43,953 nt of DNA from assembly GCA_017854795.1 (NCBI GenBank), contig JAFMHB010000002.1:105838-149790 (forward strand). The letters are read 5' to 3'. How positions within the stretch are numbered: the stretch's first letter is position 1; each line of letters begins with the position of its first letter. The position numbers were made by a program, and so were the translations under genes. The notes beneath the pieces are model-generated. The model was not told the origin of the DNA and did no database searches. It saw only the letters and a program-made list of their open reading frames with translations. This stretch comes from Candidatus Nanopelagicales bacterium. GTDB taxonomy: Bacteria; Actinomycetota; Actinomycetes; S36-B12. Positions 9,665-19,289 of this stretch are shown here, one piece after another.

Positions 9665-9925
9665 TTAGAGAGCAGCTGTTTGCTTAGAGATCGAACTCTT
9701 CCGGTTAGCGGCTTGGTTCTGGTGGATAACACCTTTACGTACTGCTATGTCGAGTTCGCGGTTAGCGGCGCGAGCTGCACTCACTGTTGCTTCCTTATCG
9801 CCCGTTGCTAGTGCTTCACGGAACTTGCGCACGGCAGAGCGGAGGGAAGACTTGACCGACTTGTTGCGAAGGCGTGACTTCTCGTTGGTGAGAATGCGCT
9901 TCTTCTGCGACTTAATATTTGCCAT
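9665..9925 (-). CDS. rpsT: 30S ribosomal protein S20
   Basis: This 86-residue, highly basic protein binds 16S rRNA early in small-subunit assembly. It begins [18 protein letters not shown], the standard S20 N-terminus, and ends with [10 protein letters not shown] followed by a short tail; length is typical. It is the only minus-strand gene between holA and lepA, as in mycobacteria. The leader up to lepA is about 190 bases long and contains inverted repeats (10016-10049) that could be regulatory. The ribosome site before the ATG is weak. Confidence 0.97.
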   Translation of the reverse strand: MANIKSQKKRILTNEKSRLRNKSVKSSLRSAVRKFREALATGDKEATVSAARAANRELDIAVRKGVIHQNQAANRKSSISKQTAAL

Positions 9926-10015
9926 AGCGGTTCTTTGCTCTCAGTTCTTTTTGTGTGGGTCTTCTTGTATGAGTTCTTCTTGTGTTGGTCTCGTTGGTAC
10001 AACCAGCAAAGAGTA

Positions 10016-10049
10016 CCCCTAGGCTAGGGGGCATCGGCCACTGCCCCTA
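10016..10049. repeat. Two mutually exclusive inverted repeats between rpsT and lepA
   Basis: CCCCTAG (10016-10022) pairs perfectly with CTAGGGG (10024-10030) around a single G. The same right arm, as TAGGGGGCA (10025-10033), can instead pair with TGCCCCTA (10042-10049) apart from one bulged G. The middle arm cannot be in both hairpins. On the minus strand this lies in the long rpsT leader; on the plus strand it is about 65 bases before lepA. It may be an attenuator-like switch, a protein operator, or coincidence. Confidence 0.5.
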
Positions 10050-10113
10050 AAACTGTGCCATACCCGATTATCTTGACCCACCCGACCAAAATTTTTTTAT
10101 GTGAGGAAAAAAC

Positions 10114-11949
10114 GTGAGTAGTCCGCGCCCAGGATCCACCGATCCAGCAGTGGTGCGCAATTTTTGCATTATTGCCCATATTGACCATGGGAAATCCACG
10201 CTCGCTGACCGGATGCTCCAGCACACGGGGCTCGTGGACGCTCGATCCATGAGGGCTCAGTACCTGGATCGGATGGACATTGAGCGTGAGCGGGGGATCA
10301 CGATCAAGTCGCAAGCCGTTCGCCTGCCCTATCAATCATTGGGCGGCAAGGAATACATCCTTAACCTGATTGACACTCCAGGTCACGTCGACTTCACCTA
10401 TGAAGTTTCACGGTCTTTGGCGGCCTGTGAAGGCGCAGTCCTCCTCGTTGACGCCGCCCAGGGGATTGAAGCCCAGACCCTGGCGAACCTCTATTTGGCC
10501 ATGGAAAATGATATGGAGATCATCCCGGTTCTCAATAAAATTGACCTGCCAGCAGCCCAGCCAGAAAAGTACGCTGCCGAGCTTGCCCACATTATTGGGT
10601 GTGATCCCACTGACGTGTTAATGGTTTCTGCCAAGACAGGGGTAGGGGTTTCCGAACTCCTCGAGCGCATCATCGAGAAAGTTCCGGCACCCAAAGGCGA
10701 TGCATCAGCGCCTGCGCGGGCCTTGATTTTCGACTCTGTCTATGACACCTATCGCGGCGTTGTCACTTATGTTCGCGTGGTTGACGGTCGAATTGGAACA
10801 CGCGACAAGATCGAAATGATGTCACTGGGAACCACCCATGAACTTCTGGAAGTCGGCGTGATCTCACCCGAACCGGTTCCATCGGATGGAATTGGCGTTG
10901 GTGAGGTGGGATACCTCATCACGGGAGTGAAAGATGTTCGTCAGTCCCGAGTGGGTGACACCGTTACCACGGCTCTGCGCGGTGCTACTGAGTCATTAGG
11001 TGGTTACCGCGATCCGCTCCCCATGGTCTTCTCAGGACTGTATCCACTTGATGGCTCGGACTACCCCGAATTGCGTGACGCCCTCGACAAACTAAAACTC
11101 AATGACGCGGCATTGACCTATGAACCTGAAACCTCACTAGCCCTTGGTTTTGGTTTTCGCTGTGGATTCCTCGGATTGCTTCACTTGGAAATTGTGCGCG
11201 AGCGGCTTGAGCGCGAATTCAATCTTGAGTTGATCTCCACCGCACCGAACGTTGTTTATCGGGTAATCACTGACGCTGGAAAAGAAATCATTGTTACTAA
11301 CCCGAGTGAATTCCCGGAAACGAAGCTATCGCAGATCTTCGAACCCGTTGTTCGCGCTACCGTTCTTTTGCCGAGTGAATTTGTCGGAGCGGTCATGGAA
11401 CTGTGTCAACAACGACGCGGTGTACTCCTCGGCATGGACTACCTCTCTGAGGACCGGGTTGAATTGCGTTACACACTCCCGCTCGCCGAAATCGTCTTTG
11501 ATTTTTTTGATCAGTTGAAATCCCGCACCCGCGGTTACGCATCCTTGGATTACGAACCAACAGGTGAGCAGGAAGCGGATCTTGTGAAGGTCGACATCCT
11601 GTTGCACGGGGAAGCCGTTGATGCGTTTAGTGCAGTCGTGCACCGTGACAAATCGCAGGCCTACGGCGTCCTTATCGTGCAAAAACTTAAAGAACTCATT
11701 CCCCGCCAGCAATACGAGGTGCCAATCCAAGCCGCAATTGGTGCTCGGATCATTACCCGCGAAACCGTCCGGGCTGTTCGCAAGGACGTATTGGCAAAGT
11801 GTTATGGCGGAGATATCTCCCGTAAACGCAAGCTTCTTGAAAAGCAAAAAGAAGGCAAGAAGCGAATGAAGATGGTGGGAAGCGTTGAAGTCCCCCAGGA
11901 AGCGTTTATCGCGGTTCTGTCGACATCTGACAAATCAGCAAAGAAATGA
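10114..11949 (+). CDS. lepA: Elongation factor 4 (LepA)
   Basis: The 611-residue translational GTPase acts on the ribosome. It has the G1 motif AHIDHGKST (near residue 22), the switch region [17 protein letters not shown] (G3) and NKIDLP (G4), followed by domains II, III and V. The C-terminal domain peculiar to LepA is present, with [17 protein letters not shown] near the end. Start GTG 10114 follows a GAGG ribosome site at 10103-10106. Its stop codon overlaps the hemW start (ATGA), so the two genes are translationally coupled. Confidence 0.97.
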   Translation: MSSPRPGSTDPAVVRNFCIIAHIDHGKSTLADRMLQHTGLVDARSMRAQYLDRMDIERERGITIKSQAVRLPYQSLGGKEYILNLIDTPGHVDFTYEVSRSLAACEGAVLLVDAAQGIEAQTLANLYLAMENDMEIIPVLNKIDLPAAQPEKYAAELAHIIGCDPTDVLMVSAKTGVGVSELLERIIEKVPAPKGDASAPARALIFDSVYDTYRGVVTYVRVVDGRIGTRDKIEMMSLGTTHELLEVGVISPEPVPSDGIGVGEVGYLITGVKDVRQSRVGDTVTTALRGATESLGGYRDPLPMVFSGLYPLDGSDYPELRDALDKLKLNDAALTYEPETSLALGFGFRCGFLGLLHLEIVRERLEREFNLELISTAPNVVYRVITDAGKEIIVTNPSEFPETKLSQIFEPVVRATVLLPSEFVGAVMELCQQRRGVLLGMDYLSEDRVELRYTLPLAEIVFDFFDQLKSRTRGYASLDYEPTGEQEADLVKVDILLHGEAVDAFSAVVHRDKSQAYGVLIVQKLKELIPRQQYEVPIQAAIGARIITRETVRAVRKDVLAKCYGGDISRKRKLLEKQKEGKKRMKMVGSVEVPQEAFIAVLSTSDKSAKK

Positions 11950-13139
11950 CGCACCAGAACCACACCCCGTTTTCGCTGTATGTCCACATTCCTTTTTGTT
12001 CAAGTATTTGCGGTTACTGCGATTTCAACACGTACACCGCACAACAATTAGGTGGCGGAGTTTCACAGGAGAGTTTCCACGCACTGTTGATCCGCGAACT
12101 TGCAGTTGCATCTCGCACACTTGATGCACCTTCTGTCTCAACGGTGTTTATTGGTGGTGGAACACCAACGCTGATTGGTTCTGATTCTTTGACGCAGATT
12201 CTGCGGGGCATCGAGAAATATTTTCCGATGGATGAAGATGTTGAGATCACAACCGAAGCGAATCCTGATTCAGTTAATGCACAGATGCTGTCGCAGTTGC
12301 GTCAAGGGGGATTTAATCGAATTTCATTTGGAATGCAGAGTGTTTCCTCCACAGTGCTGGCGACCCTTCAACGTACGCACACCGCTGGTGCGAGCGCTCA
12401 GGCAGCGACGTGGGCGCGCGAAGCAGGATTTGAGCATGTGAATCTGGATTTGATTTATGGGACTCCCGGTGAAACGGATTCAGACGTGCGTGATTCGGTG
12501 AACGTGTGCATTGATGCAGGAGTGGATCACGTTGCTGCGTACTCACTCATTGTTGAACCAGGAACTTCAATGGCTCGCGCGGTTAACTCTGGCGCGTTAC
12601 CTCCACCCGATGACGACGCATGTGCTGATCGCCACAACATAATTGACACGATGCTGCAGCAGGCTGGTTTTGATTGGTACGAGGTATCCAATTGGGCCAA
12701 ACCCGGTGGTCAAAGTGCACACAATCAGGTGTATTGGACGAGTGCAAACTGGTGGGGGGTCGGCCCGGGAGCCCACAGCCACGTCAATGGGCGGCGTTGG
12801 GTCAACCACAAACACCCGGCGACCTATGCCAAAGCCATGGAAGAAATAGCCACGGAAGAAATAGGCATGGAAAAAGTCGACCTGGTAATAGGCGAGGCTC
12901 TGCGCGCGAACACGGAGGAACTGACTCCCGAACAGATTCATGTGGAAAGGGTGATGTTGGCCCTGCGCACCCGAGCTGGGTTATCGGTTGGAGAACTTGA
13001 TGCCGAAGAATTTTTACGCGCAAAGGAGTTCGCCCGCAAAGGGGTAATTGACCCGGTTGAATTTGCGAGGGGAGTGGTTCGGGTCACAGATTCGGAACGA
13101 TTACTCGCCGATCGAGTGATTCGTGAACTCCTGGGCTGA
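11946..13139 (+). CDS. hemW: Radical SAM heme chaperone HemW
   Basis: The 397-residue protein resembles oxygen-independent coproporphyrinogen oxidase. The CxxxCxxC iron-sulfur motif appears as [11 protein letters not shown] near residues 17-27. GGGTPT and EANPD, typical of the HemN/HemW family, follow. HemW proteins bind heme and deliver it to target proteins; the short N-terminus before the cysteine motif and the position next to lepA favour HemW over HemN. A 15-base segment is repeated in tandem at 12840-12869, encoding [10 protein letters not shown], and lengthens one helix region. It overlaps lepA by 4 bases. The hrcA promoter's -35 hexamer includes its stop region. Confidence 0.92.
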   Translation: MTHQNHTPFSLYVHIPFCSSICGYCDFNTYTAQQLGGGVSQESFHALLIRELAVASRTLDAPSVSTVFIGGGTPTLIGSDSLTQILRGIEKYFPMDEDVEITTEANPDSVNAQMLSQLRQGGFNRISFGMQSVSSTVLATLQRTHTAGASAQAATWAREAGFEHVNLDLIYGTPGETDSDVRDSVNVCIDAGVDHVAAYSLIVEPGTSMARAVNSGALPPPDDDACADRHNIIDTMLQQAGFDWYEVSNWAKPGGQSAHNQVYWTSANWWGVGPGAHSHVNGRRWVNHKHPATYAKAMEEIATEEIGMEKVDLVIGEALRANTEELTPEQIHVERVMLALRTRAGLSVGELDAEEFLRAKEFARKGVIDPVEFARGVVRVTDSERLLADRVIRELLG

Positions 13140-13164
13140 CGGATCTACGGAACGGGCGTAGACT
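13136..13164 (+). promoter_or_regulatory. hrcA operon promoter
   Basis: CTGACG (13136-13141), a 17-base spacer and TAGACT (13159-13164) form a housekeeping-type promoter. Transcription would begin near 13171, inside the CIRCE element, giving a leader of about 100 bases. Confidence 0.7.
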
Positions 13165-13189
13165 GGCACTCTTAACGCCAGAGTGCTAA
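13163..13189 (+). promoter_or_regulatory. CIRCE operator (HrcA binding site)
   Basis: CTGGCACTC, a 9-base spacer and GAGTGCTAA match the CIRCE consensus (TTAGCACTC-N9-GAGTGCTAA) with a perfect right arm and two changes in the left arm. It overlaps the -10 hexamer and start of transcription. HrcA made by the downstream gene is expected to bind here and repress the operon until heat shock. Confidence 0.92.
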
Positions 13190-13273
13190 TGCCCACACGG
13201 CTCGTAACTAAGTGGGTAGGACTGCTTCGGTGAACTGGCGAACTGGTGAACGGTCAAATTTTTGGAGGTGCAT

Positions 13274-14302
13274 ATGCTCGAGGAACGTCGGCTCGCTGTG
13301 CTCCAAGCAATTGTCTCCGACTACGTGGCGACCCATGAGCCAGTTGGCTCTAAGGCACTCGTTGATCGTCATCAACTCGGAGTTTCCCCAGCCACTATTC
13401 GTAATGACATGGCCGCACTGGAAGAAGAGGGATACATCACGGCTCCGCACACCTCTGCGGGTCGCATTCCCACCGATCTTGGTTACCGCATGTTTGTTGA
13501 CCAGATTGCTCAAATAAAGCCGCTCAGTGCGGCTGAGCGAAAAGGAATTGACCTTTTCCTTTCCGATGCGGTTGACCTTGACGACATTATGACGCGGACC
13601 GTTCGGCTCCTAGCTCAACTGACCAAGCAGGTCGCTGTGGTTCAGTACCCTTCACTCTCGCGCAGCCAGATGAGACGTATTGAACTAATTCCACTCAATG
13701 AGCACCGACTCATGATCATCTTGATCGTAGACAGTGGCCGGGTTGAGCAACGCATTGTCGAGTGCTCGGTTTCCATTGAAGAGATTTTATTGGCTGACTT
13801 GAGGGAGCGACTTTCTGCCGCAATTTCCGATCAACCATTTTCATCTGTCCCACAGCGGGTGGAGGGGCTTGAACAGACTTTCGCCTCAGAAAGTCGTCCA
13901 CTTGTGCGTGCAGTTATTGCCGCAATTTTGGAAACGGTAACTGCGAAACTTGACGAGCGAGTAGTCCTGGGCGGTGCGTCCAATCTGGCTCGTTACAACG
14001 AAGATTTTCCGATGACCATTCAGCCGGTTCTCGAAGCGCTGGAAGAGCAGGTTGTGCTACTTCGCTTATTGGGTGAAGTCGGTACCGAAACTAAACTCTC
14101 CGTGCGTATCGGTCATGAAAACGAAGTGGAGGGATTAAGTTCAACCTCCATCGTGAGTTCGCACTATGCAAAGGAAAGTAAGCCCGTGGCTTCCCTTGGT
14201 GTGATCGGACCAACGAACATGGATTACGCCAATTCAATGAGCACAGTGCAAGCAGTGGCCCAGTACATGAGCCGGTTCCTTTCCGACAACGAGCTTAAGT
14301 GA
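13274..14302 (+). CDS. hrcA: Heat-inducible transcription repressor HrcA
   Basis: The 342-residue repressor has an N-terminal winged helix (residues ~1-75, with SKALVDRHQLGVSPATIRNDM and the wing GYITAPHTSAGRIPT) and a C-terminal GAF-like dimerisation domain. It represses chaperone genes through CIRCE, and one CIRCE lies in its own promoter, so autoregulation is expected. The start is ATG 13274 behind a strong GGAGG (13264-13268). dnaJ follows after 5 bases, the standard actinobacterial hrcA-dnaJ2 pair. Confidence 0.97.
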   Translation: MLEERRLAVLQAIVSDYVATHEPVGSKALVDRHQLGVSPATIRNDMAALEEEGYITAPHTSAGRIPTDLGYRMFVDQIAQIKPLSAAERKGIDLFLSDAVDLDDIMTRTVRLLAQLTKQVAVVQYPSLSRSQMRRIELIPLNEHRLMIILIVDSGRVEQRIVECSVSIEEILLADLRERLSAAISDQPFSSVPQRVEGLEQTFASESRPLVRAVIAAILETVTAKLDERVVLGGASNLARYNEDFPMTIQPVLEALEEQVVLLRLLGEVGTETKLSVRIGHENEVEGLSSTSIVSSHYAKESKPVASLGVIGPTNMDYANSMSTVQAVAQYMSRFLSDNELK

Positions 14303-14307
14303 GTTAA

Positions 14308-15441
14308 ATGAGTAACGCTGCAACCGATTACTACGAACTTCTCGAAGTGAGCCGAACGGCCAATCCCGAGGAGATTAAAAAGGCTTACCGCCGGCTGGCG
14401 CGTGAGCTCCATCCTGATGTTAATCCTGACTTGGAACATCAAGAGAGATTCAAGATGGTCACAGCGGCCTACGAAGTTCTCAGTGATCCTGAAAAACGTC
14501 AAATGTATGACCTTGGTGGGGATCCGTTGAGTAACCGCGGTGGCGGAGGTTTCTCAGGGGGCTTCGATTTCAGCGATGTCATGGGCGCCTTCTTTGGCGG
14601 TCGCGGTCAGAGCCGCGGACCACGTGGTCGTGCTCGCCGTGGCCAAGATGCACTCATCAGTATCACGATTGATTTGCCCGCGGCCGTTTTCGGCGAAGAA
14701 AAAGAAATTGCCGTGGATACCGCAATTGCATGTGAGAAGTGCACTGGATCGGGTTTGGCTGCGGGGACGGAAACAGTCACCTGCATCATGTGTAAGGGTC
14801 ATGGGGAAATTCAGTCCGTTCAGCAGAGTTTCTTGGGACAGGTCATGACTTCACGTCCGTGCCCCGCCTGCCAGGGTTACGGAACAACCATCCCGCATCC
14901 ATGTATCGAGTGCTCCGGGCAAGGTCGGGTTCGTCATCGACGAAACCTCACTATCGCTATACCGGCGGGGGTTGACACCGGAACGAGGATTCAACTGCAG
15001 GGTCAAGGCGAGGCGGGTCCTAATGGTGGGCCGGCAGGTGACCTTTACATTGAAATTGTTGTTCGCGGCCACGAACTCTTTGAACGCCAGGGCGATCAAC
15101 TGCACTGCGTGATCACTATCCCCATGACCTCTGCGGCCTTGGGCACCTCCATAAATATCGAAACTCTGGACGGACCCGAAGAGATCGCGGTCGCTGCAGG
15201 TACGCAATCCGGCGCGGTTGTCACCGTGAAAAACAGAGGAGCATCACGGCTTCGAAGCAATTCGCGTGGTGACCTATTCGTGCACGTCAATGTCGAAACC
15301 CCGCGCAAGTTAACGCCCGAACAGCAGGATCTGCTCAAGCAGCTTGCACAACTGCGTGATGAAAAACCGAACGAAATTGTGACCCGTGCTGACTCAACGG
15401 GTGTCTTTTCCCGGCTCAAAGAGGCGTTCACCAACAAGTGA
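14308..15441 (+). CDS. dnaJ: Chaperone DnaJ (DnaJ2 type)
   Basis: The 377-residue co-chaperone stimulates DnaK ATPase and holds unfolded protein. The J domain is at residues ~6-70 with HPD at 35-37. A Gly/Phe-rich linker follows ([12 protein letters not shown]). Four zinc-binding repeats are intact ([32 protein letters not shown]). C-terminal substrate-binding domains complete the protein. Linkage to hrcA rather than to dnaK-grpE marks it as the DnaJ2 paralogue. Its stop overlaps the rsmE start (GTGA). Confidence 0.96.
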   Translation: MSNAATDYYELLEVSRTANPEEIKKAYRRLARELHPDVNPDLEHQERFKMVTAAYEVLSDPEKRQMYDLGGDPLSNRGGGGFSGGFDFSDVMGAFFGGRGQSRGPRGRARRGQDALISITIDLPAAVFGEEKEIAVDTAIACEKCTGSGLAAGTETVTCIMCKGHGEIQSVQQSFLGQVMTSRPCPACQGYGTTIPHPCIECSGQGRVRHRRNLTIAIPAGVDTGTRIQLQGQGEAGPNGGPAGDLYIEIVVRGHELFERQGDQLHCVITIPMTSAALGTSINIETLDGPEEIAVAAGTQSGAVVTVKNRGASRLRSNSRGDLFVHVNVETPRKLTPEQQDLLKQLAQLRDEKPNEIVTRADSTGVFSRLKEAFTNK

Positions 15442-16193
15442 GCGCGCCCGTTTTCCTTGTCGAACCCGAACTCCTAAGCGATTCGGGTATTGGGTCATTT
15501 ATTGCTCTGCCAAAACCCGTCGCGCACCACATCCACGTTATGCGAATTGAATCGAATGAATTGTGCGAACTCGTGGATGGACACGGGAAAAGAGTGAGTG
15601 GAACGGTAAACCCCGAGGGGTCCTTTGAGGTGAAAAGTGTGCAGGTTGAGCCGTTACCAGCCTTGCGCATTGATGTTGCTCAGGCGCTCATTAAGGGTGA
15701 TCGCTTGGAAAACTCCTTGGACATGCTGACCCAAGTTGGAGTGAGCGGCCTTATCCCTTGGATTGCGGATCACAGCGTGGTCAAGTGGAATAGTGAAAAG
15801 TCGGCAAAGCAATTGGTCAAATGGAAAAACGTGATAACTGCTGCAACCCAGCAATCCCGCAGATCCTGGACACCTGTTATTCATGAACCAATCGGATCAA
15901 ATGCACTGGCAAAAAAATTATGCGATTACGAACACGTCGTGGTGTTAGAGGAATCAGGAAAAAGTCAGGCACCTGGCATTGCCTCAGGTTCCGTGCTGCT
16001 CATCGTTGGACCAGAAGGTGGGGTGAGTGCTCACGAGCGCGAACTCTTCGCCTGTGCGGCGTCTTTGAGGTTGGGGAACAGTGTTTTCCGCTCAGAAACC
16101 GCCGGAGTCGTGGGCGTCTCCTACCTTTTCTCCAAGTCTGGGGAGTGGGATAGCGAAAGTGGAAGCACCATGCAAGGATTAAGCAATGCCTGA
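15438..16193 (+). CDS. rsmE: 16S rRNA (uracil-1498-N3)-methyltransferase
   Basis: The 251-residue SPOUT methyltransferase modifies U1498 of 16S rRNA using SAM. Typical features are an N-terminal PUA-like domain ([19 protein letters not shown]), [20 protein letters not shown] and [15 protein letters not shown] in the middle, and the SAM-binding knot [18 protein letters not shown] followed by [15 protein letters not shown]. Start GTG 15438 overlaps the dnaJ stop by 4 bases; the end overlaps the HIT gene by 8 bases. Confidence 0.95.
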   Translation: MSAPVFLVEPELLSDSGIGSFIALPKPVAHHIHVMRIESNELCELVDGHGKRVSGTVNPEGSFEVKSVQVEPLPALRIDVAQALIKGDRLENSLDMLTQVGVSGLIPWIADHSVVKWNSEKSAKQLVKWKNVITAATQQSRRSWTPVIHEPIGSNALAKKLCDYEHVVVLEESGKSQAPGIASGSVLLIVGPEGGVSAHERELFACAASLRLGNSVFRSETAGVVGVSYLFSKSGEWDSESGSTMQGLSNA

Positions 16194-16524
16194 CTGCATC
16201 TTTTGCTCGATCGTTTCGGGGGATATCCCGGCCAATATCGTGCTGCGCACCCCTGAGGTTGTTGCTTTCACAGATCTCAACCCACAGGCGCCCACCCATA
16301 TTTTGGTGATTCCCACCGAACACCATGAAAACGGTGCGGAATTGGCCAAGGACAATCCGGTTCAAGCAGCCGCTGTTTTAGCCGCAACCCATACGGTGGC
16401 CGCAGAGGCGGGTTTGACCGACTACCGAACCGTGTTCAATACCGGAGCGGAAGCTGGCCAAAGTGTTTTTCACGCTCACGCTCACGTCCTTGGGGGACGT
16501 AACTTAGGGTGGCCTCCCGGATGA
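16186..16524 (+). CDS. HIT family nucleotide hydrolase/transferase
   Basis: The 112-residue protein belongs to the HINT branch of the histidine triad superfamily. The HxHxHxx motif is HAHAHVL at residues 96-102, with His98 the expected nucleophile. CIFC at residues 4-7 is a zinc-type pair common in bacterial Hint proteins. HINT enzymes hydrolyse purine nucleoside phosphoramidates; the physiological substrate is unknown. It sits between rsmE and phoH with overlaps on both sides, a position also seen in other Actinobacteria. Confidence 0.93.
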   Translation: MPDCIFCSIVSGDIPANIVLRTPEVVAFTDLNPQAPTHILVIPTEHHENGAELAKDNPVQAAAVLAATHTVAAEAGLTDYRTVFNTGAEAGQSVFHAHAHVLGGRNLGWPPG

Positions 16525-17504
16525 CCAGAACCGTACTTGAAGTACCCGCCTCACAACCTATGGTTGCATTGCTCGGTGCATCCGATGAATACCTTCGATT
16601 AATTGAAGGCGCTTTCCCAGACGTTGATATTTTGGTGCGCGGCAATCAAATTACGCTTGAAGGTGAAGACAAGTCAGTCGACACGATCGACACCTTGGTT
16701 GGTGAAATGTTAGCCATGATTCGCACTGGCCAAAGTCTCAACGCTGACTCGGTTCATCGTTCCATTTCACTCATGAAGTCGGGAACGCGGCCGAGTGAAT
16801 TGATGACCGCCAATATTCTCAGTAGTCGTGGAAAGACAATCAGACCCAAGACCTTGAACCAAAAAAACTACGTCGAGGCGATTGACAACAACACGGTTGT
16901 TTTCGGAATTGGTCCTGCAGGAACCGGTAAGACCTATCTTGCTGTCGCAAAAGCAGTTCAGGCATTGCAAGCTAAGCAAGTGACCAGAATCGTGTTGACT
17001 CGACCCGCTGTTGAAGCTGGCGAAAAACTTGGATTCCTCCCCGGAACATTGTCAGAGAAAATTGATCCATACTTGCGTCCTTTATATGACGCTCTGCACG
17101 ACATGATTGATCCGGATTCAATTCCACGCTTAATCACGAGTGGAACAATTGAAGTGGCACCACTGGCCTACATGCGTGGACGAACACTCAATGACGCTTT
17201 CATTATTCTCGACGAAGCTCAAAATACGTCGGCTGCTCAAATGAAAATGTTTCTCACCCGATTGGGTTTTGGTTCAACGATGGTGGTGACAGGTGACGTC
17301 ACCCAAGTTGACCTGCCTTCGGGAACAACGAGCGGGTTGAGAGTTGTCTCGGAAATTCTCGAAAATGTTGATGACGTCGCATTTTGTAGACTCACCACAA
17401 ATGACGTTGTCCGTCACCGCCTAGTAGGCGAGATCGTTGCCGCTTACGAGCGCTACGACGAGGTGCAAGTGCGAAATACGGGTGGAGTTCGATCAATTCC
17501 GTGA
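16521..17504 (+). CDS. phoH: PhoH-like ATPase
   Basis: The 327-residue P-loop NTPase has Walker A GPAGTGKT (near residue 132) and Walker B-like FIILDEAQN, followed by TGDVTQVDLP. The N-terminal ~100 residues form the small KH-like domain of this family. PhoH-like proteins next to YbeY are linked to RNA metabolism, possibly as helicases, but the exact role is unsettled. I chose ATG 16521, which overlaps the HIT stop as ATGA and has AGGGTGG 8 bases upstream, over GTG 16509. Confidence 0.93.
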   Translation: MTRTVLEVPASQPMVALLGASDEYLRLIEGAFPDVDILVRGNQITLEGEDKSVDTIDTLVGEMLAMIRTGQSLNADSVHRSISLMKSGTRPSELMTANILSSRGKTIRPKTLNQKNYVEAIDNNTVVFGIGPAGTGKTYLAVAKAVQALQAKQVTRIVLTRPAVEAGEKLGFLPGTLSEKIDPYLRPLYDALHDMIDPDSIPRLITSGTIEVAPLAYMRGRTLNDAFIILDEAQNTSAAQMKMFLTRLGFGSTMVVTGDVTQVDLPSGTTSGLRVVSEILENVDDVAFCRLTTNDVVRHRLVGEIVAAYERYDEVQVRNTGGVRSIP

Positions 17505-17514
17505 GCGCCGATTC

Positions 17515-17973
17515 TTGACCATCAAATCTATTGAGATCGACAATGAAACAGGCGCCTTAATTGATTTGGCAGCCATCCATGATCTGTCCGTGCATCACTT
17601 GGCGTATCTCAATATTCACCCCGATGCTCGTATGAGTGTCACGTTCATTGACTCTGAGCGAATGACCACACTGCATGAAGACTGGATGCAAGAGCCCGGT
17701 GCCACCGATGTGCTTTCATTCCCCATCGATGAAATCACCTTGCCGTCAGATGGACGGGTCAGCGAGAGCGGGTTTCTCGGTGACATTGTGGTTTGTCCGG
17801 AATTTTTGCCACCTCAATTGATTGAATCTGGTCGATCCTTGCAACAGGAGTGTGAATACTTAGTAACTCACGGTATTTTACATTTACTCGGTCTAGACCA
17901 CCAAGAGGAAGAGGCGCACAGATTCATGTTCACGTTGACCGACACGTTACTCAATGATTGGCACAATCAATGA
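17515..17973 (+). CDS. ybeY: Endoribonuclease YbeY
   Basis: The protein is 152 residues from TTG 17515. YbeY is a metal-dependent single-strand endoribonuclease needed for 16S rRNA 3' maturation and ribosome quality control. The signature HGILHLLGLDH supplies the three metal-binding histidines, and MQEPGATDVLSFP is the conserved central motif. The open frame extends further upstream; TTG 17515 gives standard length and GTG 17482 is the alternative. It lies between phoH and corC, its usual place. Confidence 0.93.
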   Translation: MTIKSIEIDNETGALIDLAAIHDLSVHHLAYLNIHPDARMSVTFIDSERMTTLHEDWMQEPGATDVLSFPIDEITLPSDGRVSESGFLGDIVVCPEFLPPQLIESGRSLQQECEYLVTHGILHLLGLDHQEEEAHRFMFTLTDTLLNDWHNQ

Positions 17974-19289
17974 TCACGATTCTTTCCGTGTCAATCATCC
18001 TGCTCGTGATGGCTGGGTTTTTGATTAGCGCTGAAACCGCAATTAGTCGCATCTCGCGTTCACGCATTGAGGACTTGGAACAGAGTAAGGCATCTGTTCG
18101 ACTCCTGAGTGTCATCGATGACCGTCCACGCTATGTCAACGTGCTCCTGTTTGTGTCAACAATCGCGAGTGTCACCGCTTTCGTTCTGGTGAGTTACCAC
18201 GGTGTTAATTATTTAATTGACCAAGTCAGTCTGCCTTCAATGGCCGCTCTCGTAATCGTTGCTGCCATCCTGGTTTTAATCTCCTACATTGGGCTGGGTG
18301 TCGCTCCTCGTACTCTAGGAAGAATTCATTCGGAAAAAATTGCACTTGCGAGCGCGGGCCCAGCCAAATTCCTCGCTGCAATTCTTGGCCCAATCGCCAC
18401 ACTGCTCATTCACCTGGGAAACGCGCTCACACCTGGCAAGGGGTTTCGTCAAGGTCCTTTTGACTCCCAGGCCGAGCTGCGTGATTTGGTGGACATGGCC
18501 TCAAGTGACTCTCTAATCGAAGACGATGAACGCGCAATGATTCACTCGGTCTTTGAACTCAGCGACACATTTGCGCGTGAGGTTATGGTTCCTCGCACCG
18601 AAATGGTTTTTATTGAACGCGATAAATCACTTCGTCAGGCCATGTCACTTGGTTTGCGTTCTTGGTTCTCCCGGATTCCGGTAATTGGTGAGAACGCGGA
18701 TGACATTGTTGGTGTGATTTACCTGAAGGACATCGTTAAAAGAGTTTTTGAATACCGTGACGCCGAGCACGCTGAAAAAGTTGAAGACCTTATGCGGCCT
18801 CCCTACTTTGTGCCGGACAGTAAGCAGGCCGATGACCTATTGAGAGACATGCAAGCGGCTCGCGTGCACATGGCGATTGTCGTTGATGAATACGGTGGTA
18901 CTGCTGGCATTGTCACGATTGAAGACATCCTTGAAGAAATCGTGGGTGAGATCGCTGATGAATACGACACGGCTGCTCCCGAAGTGGAGGTTTTGGAAGA
19001 GGGCGGATTCCGAGTGATGGCCCGGATGAACATTGATGACTTAGCGGAACTGATTGATATTGATATTGACTCAGAAGAAGAGGGAGTTGATTCGGTTCTT
19101 GGCCTAATGGCTAAAAGACTCGGCCGGGTTCCTATTGCCGAATCTCGTATTGAGGTTCAAGGGTGGGAATTGGTCGCTGAGATAGGGACGAACCGCAGAA
19201 ACCGAATCGGCTTTGTTCGGGTGATCCCCGTTGAATTCGACGAAGATCAACACGCACATGAAACAGTCCTCGTACGTGACACCGACTAG
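17970..19289 (+). CDS. CorC/HlyC family protein (CNNM and CBS domains)
   Basis: The 439-residue membrane protein starts at ATG 17970, overlapping the ybeY stop as ATGA. A CNNM/DUF21 domain with three to four hydrophobic helices (about 1-150) includes FLISAETAISRISRSRIEDL, the hallmark of the family. A pair of CBS domains follows (about 195-320, EVMVPRTEMVFI and MAIVVDEYGGTAGIVTIEDILEEIVGEI). The C-terminal CorC/HlyC domain ends the protein. Relatives are linked to Mg2+/Co2+ efflux; the name hemolysin is historical. Direction and ion are not determined by sequence. Confidence 0.93.
   Translation: MITILSVSIILLVMAGFLISAETAISRISRSRIEDLEQSKASVRLLSVIDDRPRYVNVLLFVSTIASVTAFVLVSYHGVNYLIDQVSLPSMAALVIVAAILVLISYIGLGVAPRTLGRIHSEKIALASAGPAKFLAAILGPIATLLIHLGNALTPGKGFRQGPFDSQAELRDLVDMASSDSLIEDDERAMIHSVFELSDTFAREVMVPRTEMVFIERDKSLRQAMSLGLRSWFSRIPVIGENADDIVGVIYLKDIVKRVFEYRDAEHAEKVEDLMRPPYFVPDSKQADDLLRDMQAARVHMAIVVDEYGGTAGIVTIEDILEEIVGEIADEYDTAAPEVEVLEEGGFRVMARMNIDDLAELIDIDIDSEEEGVDSVLGLMAKRLGRVPIAESRIEVQGWELVAEIGTNRRNRIGFVRVIPVEFDEDQHAHETVLVRDTD

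Noticed and set aside
10073-10101. TTGACC-N17-TTTATG as a lepA promoter
   Set aside because: The -10 is poor and the start point would fall on the ribosome site; not strong enough to list.
12840-12869. 15-base tandem duplication in hemW
   Set aside because: Two copies only, in frame, in a variable helix; noted under hemW but not a separate finding.
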